The position numbers and the translations under genes are program-made. Source: an uncultured Ruminococcus sp. (lineage in GTDB: Bacteria; Bacillota; Clostridia; Oscillospirales; Ruminococcaceae). From it: a stretch of DNA of 13,462 nt. Below are positions 6,997 through 13,409 of the stretch, one piece after another. Numbering within the stretch: position 1 is the first letter of the stretch; each line of letters begins with the position of its first letter. The notes beneath the pieces were generated by a model. That model saw only the letters and a program-made list of their open reading frames with translations. It did not search any database and was not told the DNA's origin. The stretch lies in assembly GCA_900541495.1 (NCBI GenBank), contig UQKC01000061.1:1-13462 (forward strand). The letters run 5' to 3'.

Positions 6997-7857
6997 TCAG
7001 GAAATTTTCTTGTTGCCCTTTGATTTTGAGCCGCCCGACTTTTCCTTGGACGAAGCTATAGGAGCTTCCTTTCCGCCCATATCGGTGAAAATAGCTTCCT
7101 CTTCGTCAAGCGGTTCGAGGTAAGCATATTCGGGATTGCTCTCTCCCCTTTCCTCATAGTAAGGATCGATGACATACTTCTGGATAAGCGGATAGGAGTT
7201 GAACATTATAAGGAATCCGAGGAAGCTTATCGGCCATATCGGAATGATTATCACCGAAAGCGGGTGAAGAACTATCATCACGCCGAGCAAAAGCACAACA
7301 AACACCACAACGAGCAGTGTTATCACGTTCTTTTTAAGTCCAACGCAGGTGAGGAAGAACGAATTCTTGATGATATTCGCAAGGCTGAGGTCGGTCGCAA
7401 CTATCATCGGGAAAATGTAGAAATTCATCATCAGCAGTGTGAGCGCGAAGCTTACCGAGATAACGCAGAGGATAATATAGATGATGCTGCCCGAGTTTTT
7501 ATACATCGCAGGATATACCTGAAGCGCAGCATAAGCCGAAACCGCAAAAAGTATATCGAGAAGTCCTATCGGTATCGACTGTTTGAGGTTTCTCGAGAAG
7601 CCTTTCCAGAAATCGTGGAAAATAAATGCGTTCTTTTCAAGTCGGTAGTTGCGCAGAACTCTTGTCATACCTGCGATCGCAGGACCTATCGTTACAACGG
7701 GAATACAGAAAAGCGCCGTCAGCAGATTAAGCTCCAGAAGCTTCCAGAACTTGCGGAAATAAAGCTCAAAAAACTCGAAGAACGGTTTTTTCTTGGGCGC
7801 ATTTTTCGCAATGCCCGGGCCTGCCTTAGTATAATCGTTTAATCCAAAAAGTGACAA
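6997..7857 (-). CDS. DUF624/YesL-family membrane protein
   Basis: A 286-aa integral membrane protein of the DUF624 (YesL-like) family; members often occur near carbohydrate transport or catabolism genes and their biochemical role is not established. The family core is visible: FWKLLELNLLTALFCIPVVTIGPAIAGMTRVLRN (37-70), then further hydrophobic segments at ~95-115, 123-150, 177-197 and 200-222. The tail (235-286) is hydrophilic: acidic at 249-259, then a Ser/Gly/Lys-rich end (268-286) likely to be cytoplasmic. The start codon is TTG at 7855-7857 with AAGGAG 10 nt upstream; the N-terminus SLFGLNDYTKAGPG fits family members and no ATG is available. It follows the spoIIM-like gene by 33 bp and is probably cotranscribed with it. 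Confidence 0.88.
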   Translation of the reverse strand: MSLFGLNDYTKAGPGIAKNAPKKKPFFEFFELYFRKFWKLLELNLLTALFCIPVVTIGPAIAGMTRVLRNYRLEKNAFIFHDFWKGFSRNLKQSIPIGLLDILFAVSAYAALQVYPAMYKNSGSIIYIILCVISVSFALTLLMMNFYIFPMIVATDLSLANIIKNSFFLTCVGLKKNVITLLVVVFVVLLLGVMIVLHPLSVIIIPIWPISFLGFLIMFNSYPLIQKYVIDPYYEERGESNPEYAYLEPLDEEEAIFTDMGGKEAPIASSKEKSGGSKSKGNKKIS

Positions 7858-7890
7858 ATAAATACAGCTCCTTAATTTTTATATTCCCTG

Positions 7891-8526
7891 TTAGATTCCT
7901 AAAAATCCCGACCAAAGTCCTGCAAAAAAGTAGGTGACAAGGCTGTCTGCAAGCGACAGCACTCCGAGTGACGCAAACAGCACAAGAAATTTCGTTAGAT
8001 AAAGCTTTACCGTGCCTGCGTCCGACTTGTCCAAGCCGAGCAAACGCTTCGCTGAAAGAAAAGACATCGAAAAGCTTTCCCTCGCCGCGATAAGCACGAT
8101 AAACGCCGAAAGCACCGCAAACGGCAGTATGAAAACCGTCGAAACGAGCGTACCTTTCAAGCCGTATGCCGCATTCATATCCGCAAGCATAACGCCTATC
8201 CCAAGTCCGTGAAAAAACGGAACGAGCAGTTCCGCAGGCATCGACACCGCACCGAAGCCGAGAAGCAGACACGCAAGCATCAGCAGAAACGGTCCCGAAA
8301 ACGAGTTCACAAGCGTTTCGATGAACGTACACCCTGCACGGTTGCGGAAAAACAGCTCTGCCGACCTGCGCAGGATATCATTCCCGACAGGAACACAGCT
8401 TGAAACCGCGCCCGTAAGCTCGCCCAGACAGAACAGCAGCATCAGCAGAACTATGGGAAGTCTGCCGCTTGCCCTTGAGCTTTTCAAGCCGAGCAGAAAA
8501 GGCATAACATTTTTTGTCCTTTGCAT
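7891..8526 (-). CDS. spoIIM: SpoIIM / DUF95-family membrane protein
   Basis: A 211-aa polytopic membrane protein of the stage II sporulation protein M family, which in Bacillus forms with SpoIID and SpoIIP the machinery that drives septal peptidoglycan hydrolysis during engulfment. The family region is FFHGLGIGVMLADMNAAYGLKGTLVST (104-130) followed by a helix ending AARESF. Hydrophobic segments lie at ~24-44, 78-100, 124-149 and 176-205. An upstream in-frame ATG (8530-8532) is only 2 nt from AAAGGA, while the ATG at 8524-8526 has 8-nt spacing, so the latter is chosen. SpoIID and SpoIIP are not in the window. The gene can be kept in lineages not known to sporulate, so the gene symbol denotes family rather than proven role. 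It lies 80 bp after proC on the same strand. Confidence 0.82.
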   Translation of the reverse strand: MQRTKNVMPFLLGLKSSRASGRLPIVLLMLLFCLGELTGAVSSCVPVGNDILRRSAELFFRNRAGCTFIETLVNSFSGPFLLMLACLLLGFGAVSMPAELLVPFFHGLGIGVMLADMNAAYGLKGTLVSTVFILPFAVLSAFIVLIAARESFSMSFLSAKRLLGLDKSDAGTVKLYLTKFLVLFASLGVLSLADSLVTYFFAGLWSGFLGI

Positions 8527-8584
8527 ATACATCTTCCTTTGCTTTTTATTTCAAAGAAAATATATGCGGACAAACCGTGATTTA

Positions 8585-8598
8585 TGACGTTCACGTCA
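8585..8598. repeat. Short palindrome TGACGT-TC-ACGTCA after proC
   Basis: A 6-bp inverted repeat with a 2-bp centre lies 9 bp beyond the proC stop in the 80-bp gap before the spoIIM-like gene. Overlapping CGTGA/TCACG arms (8576-8580 and 8596-8600) give an alternative fold. It has no T-run, so it is not a clear terminator; a protein-binding site or mRNA processing stem is possible. Confidence 0.45.
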
Positions 8599-8606
8599 CG
8601 AGAGGC

Positions 8607-9413
8607 TTATTTTGAAAGTTCGTAAGCTCTCTTTGTGCAGCTTTCGCAGGCTTTTCCGACAACTTCGGTAAGATTTCCCTTGTAGAATTCATCAAGTCCT
8701 GCAAGCGTTGTTCCTCCGGGTGAAGATACCATTTTGATAAGCTCATCAACGGTATAACCCGAGTCGGTGAGCATCTTCGCCGAGCCGATAAGCGACTGTG
8801 CGAAAAGGTTCATTGCCGCACCGTCATCGATTCCGACCGACTTTGCATATTCTGTGAAGCCCTTTGCAAAAAGATAGATGAAAGCAGGGCTGCTGCCGTT
8901 GATAGCAATGATCTCTTTCATCTTATTTATAGGTACGACTTCGGCAACGCCGCTTGAAGCAAAGATATTCTTCACGAATCCAAACTCTTCATCTGTTGTA
9001 GGCTCTGCCTTTGCAAGCGCAGAAGCGCCCTCACCGAGAAGAAGCGGAGTATTCGGCATTACGAGGACAACCCTAGCTTCGGGAATAGTCATTTTCTTGA
9101 TGTATTCCTCGGAAATTCCTGCCGCAATGGAGATTATGACGGTATCGCCGTTCACGAACGGAGCGATAGCTTCAAGCGCAGCATCGATTCCCTGCGGCTT
9201 TACAGCCAAGAGAACATATTTGCATTTTTTTACAACATCTGCTTCATCTGCGCACTTATTCACGCCGATTTTTTCAAGAGTATTAAGCTTCGATGCATCT
9301 TTATCATAAGCAAAGATATCAATATTTTTTTCGCCCGAGGACTGCGCAGCGATAACGCCTTTAATAATGGCAGAACCCATATTTCCTGCGCCGATAAAAC
9401 CTAAATTTGTCAA
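8607..9413 (-). CDS. proC: Pyrroline-5-carboxylate reductase (proline biosynthesis)
   Basis: A 268-aa cytoplasmic enzyme that reduces 1-pyrroline-5-carboxylate to L-proline with NAD(P)H. The N-terminal Rossmann motif is GAGNMG (8-13); PNTP at 120-123 and the long helical dimerisation domain (~165-268) carry the family signature VSSPGGTTLAGL (229-240). The length is typical. The start is a TTG (9411-9413) with AAAGG 11 nt upstream; no in-frame ATG or GTG fits better and the N-terminus aligns with the family. A strong promoter lies 62 bp upstream, divergent from the second GH5 gene. The spoIIM-like and DUF624 genes follow on the same strand and may be cotranscribed. The proA and proB genes are not in the window. 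Confidence 0.95.
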   Translation of the reverse strand: MTNLGFIGAGNMGSAIIKGVIAAQSSGEKNIDIFAYDKDASKLNTLEKIGVNKCADEADVVKKCKYVLLAVKPQGIDAALEAIAPFVNGDTVIISIAAGISEEYIKKMTIPEARVVLVMPNTPLLLGEGASALAKAEPTTDEEFGFVKNIFASSGVAEVVPINKMKEIIAINGSSPAFIYLFAKGFTEYAKSVGIDDGAAMNLFAQSLIGSAKMLTDSGYTVDELIKMVSSPGGTTLAGLDEFYKGNLTEVVGKACESCTKRAYELSK

Positions 9414-9475
9414 AATGACCGCAACCTTTCCGATTTATTTATAAAAGATAATCATTTGGCTTACTTATAATTGAC

Positions 9476-9504
9476 ATTATACTACAATATGACGAAAATT
9501 GCAA
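9476..9504 (-). promoter_or_regulatory. Promoter of proC
   Basis: On the minus strand, TTGCAA (9499-9504), a 17-bp spacer and a perfect TATAAT (9476-9481). The -35 box is the inner end of the left arm of a 10-bp inverted repeat (9495-9524), suggesting regulated access. Confidence 0.78.
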
Positions 9505-9524
9505 GATTTTTTTGTTGCAATTTT
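9495..9524. repeat. Perfect 10-bp inverted repeat over the proC -35 region
   Basis: AAAATTGCAA (9495-9504) and its exact complement TTGCAATTTT (9515-9524) flank the 10-bp spacer GATTTTTTTG. The repeat lies between the divergent proC and GH5 promoters, outside both predicted transcripts, so DNA binding is more likely than RNA structure. Confidence 0.7.
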
Positions 9525-9547
9525 TAATTGTCCACTATAAAAATTTT

Positions 9548-9563
9548 TGTAAACGTTTTTACA
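9548..9563. promoter_or_regulatory. cre-like / LacI-type operator upstream of the second GH5 gene
   Basis: TGTAAACGTTTTTACA is a 6-bp dyad (TGTAAA/TTTACA) with a CG-containing centre, 8 bp upstream of the GH5 -35 box. It fits the flexible clostridial CcpA site described as TGTAA-Nx-TTACA and resembles LacI-family operators. The binding protein is inferred. Confidence 0.55.
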
Positions 9564-9571
9564 GCAAATAC

Positions 9572-9600
9572 TTGAATTATTCAAAATACTATGGTACAAT
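9572..9600 (+). promoter_or_regulatory. Promoter of the second GH5 gene, with palindrome over the -35
   Basis: TTGAAT (9572-9577), a 17-bp spacer and TACAAT (9595-9600) lie 36 bp before the start codon. The -35 is the left half of a perfect 13-bp palindrome TTGAATTATTCAA (9572-9584), the position expected for a repressor operator. Confidence 0.78.
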
Positions 9601-9636
9601 ATATACGAAAATATTTCTCGGAAAGGAAAAATTATA

Positions 9637-10776
9637 ATGAAAAATATCAAAAAGCATTTATCGGCAGCCCTCGCTGCTTTGCTCGCAGCAGCAATGCTTG
9701 CAGGCTGCGGAAAATCCAATACCGAAGCTAACGCTCCCAAGGTCGATATCGCTGACAATTCAGTTGATTTCGTCAAGAATATGAAGCTTGGCTGGAATCT
9801 TGGAAACACACTTGACGCAACGGGCAGCGGAATGTCCTCCGAAACATCATGGGGTCAGCCAAAGGCTACAAAAGAGCTTGTTGACTTCGTAAAGGACTCG
9901 GGCTTCACCACGATCAGAATCCCCGTTTCGTGGAGCACTCACGTTGATGAAAACAACAACATCGACGAGGAATGGATGAACCGTGTAAATGAAGTCGTTG
10001 ACTATGCTATCGATGATGGACTTTACGTTATCCTCAATTCTCATCACGACAACGACAAGTATTACCCTACTTCTGAAAATTATGAAAACGCTTCAAAGTA
10101 CCTCACAACTATCTGGAAGCAGATCGCAGAGCGTTTTGCAAACTATGACGAACAGCTCGTATTCGAGGGTATGAACGAACCAAGACTTGCAAACACCAAC
10201 AAGGAGTGGTGGTTCGCCGACAACGATGAGGACGGCATCGATTCTATCGAAACTGTTTCAAAGCTCGATCAGGACTTCGTTGACACGGTAAGAGCCGCAG
10301 GCGGTTTCAACGAAACACGTTACCTCATGGTACCGAGCAACAGAGCCGACGCTTGGACAGCAATGCACAAGTCATTCACACTCCCGACTGACCCTGCAAA
10401 CCGTCTTATCGTTTCCGTTCACGCATATTCTCCTTATGATTTTGCGATGAACGCCACAGGCTACAAGAACTGGGACGGCTCAAAGATCGGCGACCTCAGC
10501 TTTATCGACAACCTCAAATCTACATATATAGATAATGGTGTAGGTGTTGTTATCGGCGAATTCGGCGCAATCAACAAGGACAACCTTGAAGACAGAGTCC
10601 GCTGGGCAGATGATTACACAAAGAAAGCCGCAGAAGCAGGCATTTCCTGTATATGGTGGGACAACGGCGGAACAAAGGTAGGAACCGAGAACTTCGGTCT
10701 TGTTGACAGAATAGGTCAGAAGATATACTACCCCGAAATTCTTGATGCAATGTTAAAGAACTACAGCGAACAGTGA
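9637..10776 (+). CDS. Lipoprotein GH5 endoglucanase (subfamily 4-like)
   Basis: A 379-aa predicted cell-surface endo-beta-1,4-glucanase. A lipoprotein signal peptide ends at LAGC with C24 as the lipidated residue; a short spacer leads straight into a single GH5 domain (~42-375) with no binding module or dockerin. The start motif KLGWNLGNTLDA, TIRIPVSW with R94, HH at 136-137, acid/base E181 in MNEP, H262, Y264, nucleophile E308 in IGEFG and W340-W341 fit GH5 subfamily 4, whose members cut cellulose, mixed-linkage glucan and often xyloglucan. Subfamily is from recognition of motifs. AAAGGA lies 9 nt upstream of the ATG. The promoter carries two palindromes. No T-run terminator follows; a MITE begins 6 bp after the stop. 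Confidence 0.94.
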   Translation: MKNIKKHLSAALAALLAAAMLAGCGKSNTEANAPKVDIADNSVDFVKNMKLGWNLGNTLDATGSGMSSETSWGQPKATKELVDFVKDSGFTTIRIPVSWSTHVDENNNIDEEWMNRVNEVVDYAIDDGLYVILNSHHDNDKYYPTSENYENASKYLTTIWKQIAERFANYDEQLVFEGMNEPRLANTNKEWWFADNDEDGIDSIETVSKLDQDFVDTVRAAGGFNETRYLMVPSNRADAWTAMHKSFTLPTDPANRLIVSVHAYSPYDFAMNATGYKNWDGSKIGDLSFIDNLKSTYIDNGVGVVIGEFGAINKDNLEDRVRWADDYTKKAAEAGISCIWWDNGGTKVGTENFGLVDRIGQKIYYPEILDAMLKNYSEQ

Positions 10777-10782
10777 TCTTTA

Positions 10783-10943
10783 GAACCTGTCTTCATAAGA
10801 AATGTGTGCGGATTTTCGTGCATAATTTTGTTGCAGACAAGGCAAAAATCCGCAGGCGTGCTGCCGCACGGCAAGGACTTTTAACGCAGTATGCAGCAAA
10901 ATTTGCCGAAAAGACGTGCGCATATGCTTATGAAGACAGGTTC
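10783..10943. mobile_element. Foldback MITE, 161 bp, with TTA target duplication
   Basis: The ends GAACCTGTCTTCATAAG (10783-10799) and CTTATGAAGACAGGTTC (10927-10943) are perfect inverted complements; with one more base each side the match is 18 bp. Both ends abut TTA (10780-10782 and 10944-10946), a probable 3-bp target duplication. Inner segments are also partly complementary (for example GCGGATTTT against AAAATCCGC, and AATTTTGTTGCA against TGCAGCAAAATT), so the whole element folds back. It encodes no transposase. The TNA-type duplication resembles some IS5-family groups, which is inference. It lies between the GH5 stop and rnpB. Confidence 0.8.
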
Positions 10944-10945
10944 TT

Positions 10946-10983
10946 AGCACGGCAAAAGCTTGACAAAAGCCTTTTGCCGTGCT
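10946..10983. repeat. 13-bp perfect inverted repeat around the rnpB -35
   Basis: AGCACGGCAAAAG (10946-10958) and its complement CTTTTGCCGTGCT (10971-10983) flank 12 bp that contain TTGACA. The right arm fills most of the promoter spacer. No T-run follows in either direction, so it is not an ordinary terminator, although it may once have been one for the upstream GH5 gene. Confidence 0.75.
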
Positions 10984-10988
10984 ATAAT
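10960..10988 (+). promoter_or_regulatory. Perfect-consensus promoter of rnpB
   Basis: TTGACA (10960-10965), a 17-bp spacer and TATAAT (10983-10988), an exact match to the SigA/sigma-70 consensus. The expected start near 10994-10996 coincides with the first base of the RNase P RNA P1 helix. Confidence 0.93.
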
Positions 10989-10993
10989 CTTAT

Positions 10994-11355
10994 CTGCGAG
11001 TAAGCTATGCGGTTGAACGCCGGAGCGCCTTATCAGCGTTTCGGGGTTAGGAAAGTCCGGGCATCACAGAGCAGGATAGCTGTTAACGGCAGCCGAGGGC
11101 GACCTTAGGGAAAGTGCAACAGAGATATACCGCCGAGGGAAACCTCGGTAAGGGTGGAAAGGCGAGGTAAGAGCTCACCAGAGTATAAGTGATTATACTT
11201 CTATGTAAACCCTATCCGATGCAACGTCTTTTTGGACCAATACGTTATTGTCTGCTCGGCAGACGTATTGCAACGACGGCTCGAGTGTTTCGGCGACGAT
11301 TCACCCAGATAGATTTCCGCACACGACAAAACCCGGCTTATCGGCTTAGTCGCAG
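10994..11355 (+). ncRNA. rnpB: RNase P RNA (bacterial, type A-like)
   Basis: The catalytic RNA of ribonuclease P, which removes 5' leaders from pre-tRNAs. Conserved blocks are in order: GAAAGTCCGGGC (11051-11062), AGGGAAAGTGCAACAGA (11107-11123), GAGGTAAGAGCTCACCAG (11164-11181), GTAAACCC..GCAAC (11205-11225), CAGATAGAT (11306-11314) and ACAAAACCCGG (11326-11336). Both ends are fixed by helix P1: CTGCGAGTAAGC (10994-11005) pairs with GCTTAGTCGCAG (11344-11355) at 11 of 12 positions. Internal hairpins with GNRA-type loops are CCGAGG-GAAA-CCTCGG (11133-11148) and GTATAA-GTGA-TTATAC (11183-11198). Length is ~362 nt. Type A rather than B is a judgement from the overall layout. Confidence 0.96.
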
Positions 11356-11362
11356 CTTTTTA

Positions 11363-11394
<32 letters not shown>

Positions 11395-11416
11395 ATTGGC
11401 TTTTTGCCATTAAATA

Positions 11417-11472
11417 AACAGCACATATCACAGAATGATCAAACAAACTGTGATATGTGCTGTTGTTTTATT
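11417..11472. terminator. Terminator between rnpB and ptsI
   Basis: A perfect 17-bp stem, AACAGCACATATCACAG (11417-11433) with 11448-11464, has a 14-nt loop and is followed by GTTTTATT. It is preceded by AAATAA, giving T-rich sequence on the other strand too, so it can serve rnpB on plus and ptsI on minus. It lies between the two opposed heptad arrays. Confidence 0.85.
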
Positions 11473-11495
11473 CTAAACGATACGTGAAGCAACGT

Positions 11496-11527
11496 AATTC
11501 CGAATTCCGCATTCCGAACTCCGCATT
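11496..11527 (-). repeat. Degenerate inverted heptad array next to ptsI
   Basis: Four 7-bp units TCCGAAT, TCCGCAT, TCCGAAC, TCCGCAT (11499-11526) are in reverse orientation to the ATTCGGA array at 11364-11391. The array begins 5 bp past the ptsI stop codon. Confidence 0.8.
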
Positions 11528-11532
11528 AAACC

Positions 11533-13194
11533 TTACCCCCACAAACTGTGAAGCTCATTCTGTGAGATAACGCTGACATCGGTCGTGCATACCGTCTTAC
11601 GAAGCGGAAGGACTTCGGACGGAGTTACCGAAAGCGCATCTATGCCCATTGCGAGGAATATCGGTGCGAGCGAACGGTCAGCTGCAATTTCGCCGCATAT
11701 TGCCACTTCCTTCTTGTATCGGTGAGCATTGTCGATGACCATTTTTATCATTCGGAAGAGGGAGATATTAACAGGGTCGAAGAACTCGTTCATCATAGCG
11801 TTCTCACGATCCATCACCATTGAATACTGCGCAAGGTCATTCGTACCTATGCTGAGGAAGTCCGTTTCCCTTGCAAGCAGGTCGCTGATAATGACCGCTG
11901 ACGGCGTTTCGACAAGTATTCCCTGCTTTACCTCGCCTATTTTTACGTCCTCTCGGCGAAGTTCGCTGACCGTTTCGTCATTGAACCGCCGTATTCGTCC
12001 TGCATCGACGAGCGTTGATACCATTGGATACAGGACGGAAACATTTCCGTAGGCTGCCGCTCGGTATATCGCACGGAGCTGCGTTCTGAAAATATCGGGA
12101 CGGTTGAGCAGGAAGCGTATTCCTCGGCAGCCGAGTGCAGGATTGTTCTCCTGCGGCAAGCCGTAATAAGTCATTCGTCGGTCTGCGCCGACATCAAGCG
12201 CACGGATAACGACTTCCTTTCCCTGCATTTTTTCTGCGGCTGTTTTATATACACTGAAAAGTTCGTCCTCGGTCGGGAAGCTGTCCTTTGAAAGATAGAT
12301 GAACTCGCTTCGGAGAAGTCCGATACCGCCTGCGTCGTTCTCGATAGCATCGTCGATCTGGGCAAGACTGCCGACATTGGCGTAAATGCTGATCTTTCTT
12401 CCGTCTGCGGTGATGTTTTCTCTGCCCTTGTATTCAAGCAGCTGAGTGTATTTCCGATCTTCCTTTTCCTTTTTGCCAAGGACGGAAGCGATGAATTCTT
12501 CATCGGGGTCGATATAGATAACGCCGTCATAGCTGTCGATGAGTGCGGTCTTTCCGTTGAGGTCGGGAGTGATGCTTATATCCGTGCCGACTACGGCAGG
12601 CATTTTCATTGCACGTGCGAGGATAGCTGTATGCGAACTTGCAGAGCCGCCGACCGTTGCGAAAGCGACAGTATTTCCACCCGAGAAGCGCATTATTTCG
12701 CTCGGTGAAAGTTCTTCGGCAAGGATTATCGTGGGTTCATCAGCTTTGATGTCCTCTTCCTTATTGCCGCTGAGGATATCGAGAAGTCGGTTCGTTATGT
12801 CATTTATATCCTCGGAACGAGCCTGCATATAAGGATCGTCCATACTTCTGAACATATCGTAAAAGCTTTTGCCCGTTACGGAAACTGCATACTCGGCATT
12901 AAAGCCGTTGTTTGTGATAAGATGCTCGATAGAGTCCTGATAGCTGAAATCCTCCATCATCATCGTATGTATCATAAAGATCGCAGCGTCCTCACCGCCG
13001 ACCTGCGTAAGAGCGATGTTGTACAGCTCTTCAAGCTGTTTTGAAGCTATTTCCCGCGCATCGCAGAAGCGCTTCATCTCGGCTTCGGTATCATCGACAA
13101 GGCGGCACTCGACAGGAACGTCCGATCGGACGTAGACCTTTATCTTTCCGACGGTTATTCCTTTAAATACGCATTTGCCTTTATACTCTGTCAT
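11533..13194 (-). CDS. ptsI: PTS enzyme I, phosphoenolpyruvate-protein phosphotransferase
   Basis: A 553-aa cytoplasmic enzyme that takes phosphate from phosphoenolpyruvate onto a histidine and passes it to HPr. The N-terminal HPr-binding/phosphohistidine half includes EDAAIFMIHTMMMED (68-82) and the active-site H188 in GGSASSHTAILAR, with one extra residue between GG and H compared with the enterobacterial GGRTSH. The C-terminal PEP-binding barrel has GIGLLRSEFIY (290-300), RALDVGADRR (331-340), NPALGCRGIR (351-360), GTNDLAQYS (450-458) and CGEIAAD with C500. RALDVGADRR and CGEIAAD differ slightly from the usual RTLDIGGDK and CGEMAGD. The length is slightly short but complete. The start has AGAGGTGG closely upstream. 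ptsH and enzyme II genes are not in the window. Confidence 0.95.
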   Translation of the reverse strand: MTEYKGKCVFKGITVGKIKVYVRSDVPVECRLVDDTEAEMKRFCDAREIASKQLEELYNIALTQVGGEDAAIFMIHTMMMEDFSYQDSIEHLITNNGFNAEYAVSVTGKSFYDMFRSMDDPYMQARSEDINDITNRLLDILSGNKEEDIKADEPTIILAEELSPSEIMRFSGGNTVAFATVGGSASSHTAILARAMKMPAVVGTDISITPDLNGKTALIDSYDGVIYIDPDEEFIASVLGKKEKEDRKYTQLLEYKGRENITADGRKISIYANVGSLAQIDDAIENDAGGIGLLRSEFIYLSKDSFPTEDELFSVYKTAAEKMQGKEVVIRALDVGADRRMTYYGLPQENNPALGCRGIRFLLNRPDIFRTQLRAIYRAAAYGNVSVLYPMVSTLVDAGRIRRFNDETVSELRREDVKIGEVKQGILVETPSAVIISDLLARETDFLSIGTNDLAQYSMVMDRENAMMNEFFDPVNISLFRMIKMVIDNAHRYKKEVAICGEIAADRSLAPIFLAMGIDALSVTPSEVLPLRKTVCTTDVSVISQNELHSLWG

Positions 13195-13262
13195 AATACC
13201 ACCTCTTTGATGTTCAGGTACTTTGTATTTTGTATAATGTATAATAAAGTCAAATTTTCTGC

Positions 13263-13276
13263 TTTACTGTTGTAAA
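13263..13276. promoter_or_regulatory. Small dyad at the ptsI transcription start
   Basis: TTTACTGTTGTAAA has 5-bp complementary ends around a 4-bp centre and covers the predicted start of the ptsI transcript (~13272), a typical place for a repressor site. It is short and in AT-rich DNA, so chance is possible. Confidence 0.35.
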
Positions 13277-13278
13277 CA

Positions 13279-13307
13279 ATTATAGCACTTCACCATAACA
13301 TTTTCAA
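13279..13307 (-). promoter_or_regulatory. Promoter of ptsI
   Basis: On the minus strand, TTGAAA (13302-13307), a 17-bp spacer and a perfect TATAAT (13279-13284). A second TTGACT at 13248-13253 lacks a good -10. The leader would be ~78 nt. Confidence 0.8.
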
Positions 13308-13409
13308 GAATCTAAATTCATAAAATATTTATAGTTTTATGTGCAATATGTACAATTTACGAATACGTTTTCGTAGCCATATTAGCTTATTTCACAAATT
13401 TCTATACTA

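Noticed and set aside
7826..8332. Open frame of 168 codons on the minus strand
   Set aside because: Overlaps the spoIIM-like gene in another frame; Cys/Arg/Gly-rich shadow.
8530..8532. Upstream ATG as the spoIIM-like start
   Set aside because: It is only 2 nt from AAAGGA; the ATG at 8524-8526 has 8-nt spacing.
10773..11003. Open frame of 76 codons on the plus strand after the second GH5 gene
   Set aside because: Runs through the MITE and the rnpB promoter; no ribosome site and no protein-like pattern.
13195..13278. Riboswitch or T-box in the ptsI leader
   Set aside because: The leader is short and AT-rich, with no recognisable conserved motif or stable fold.
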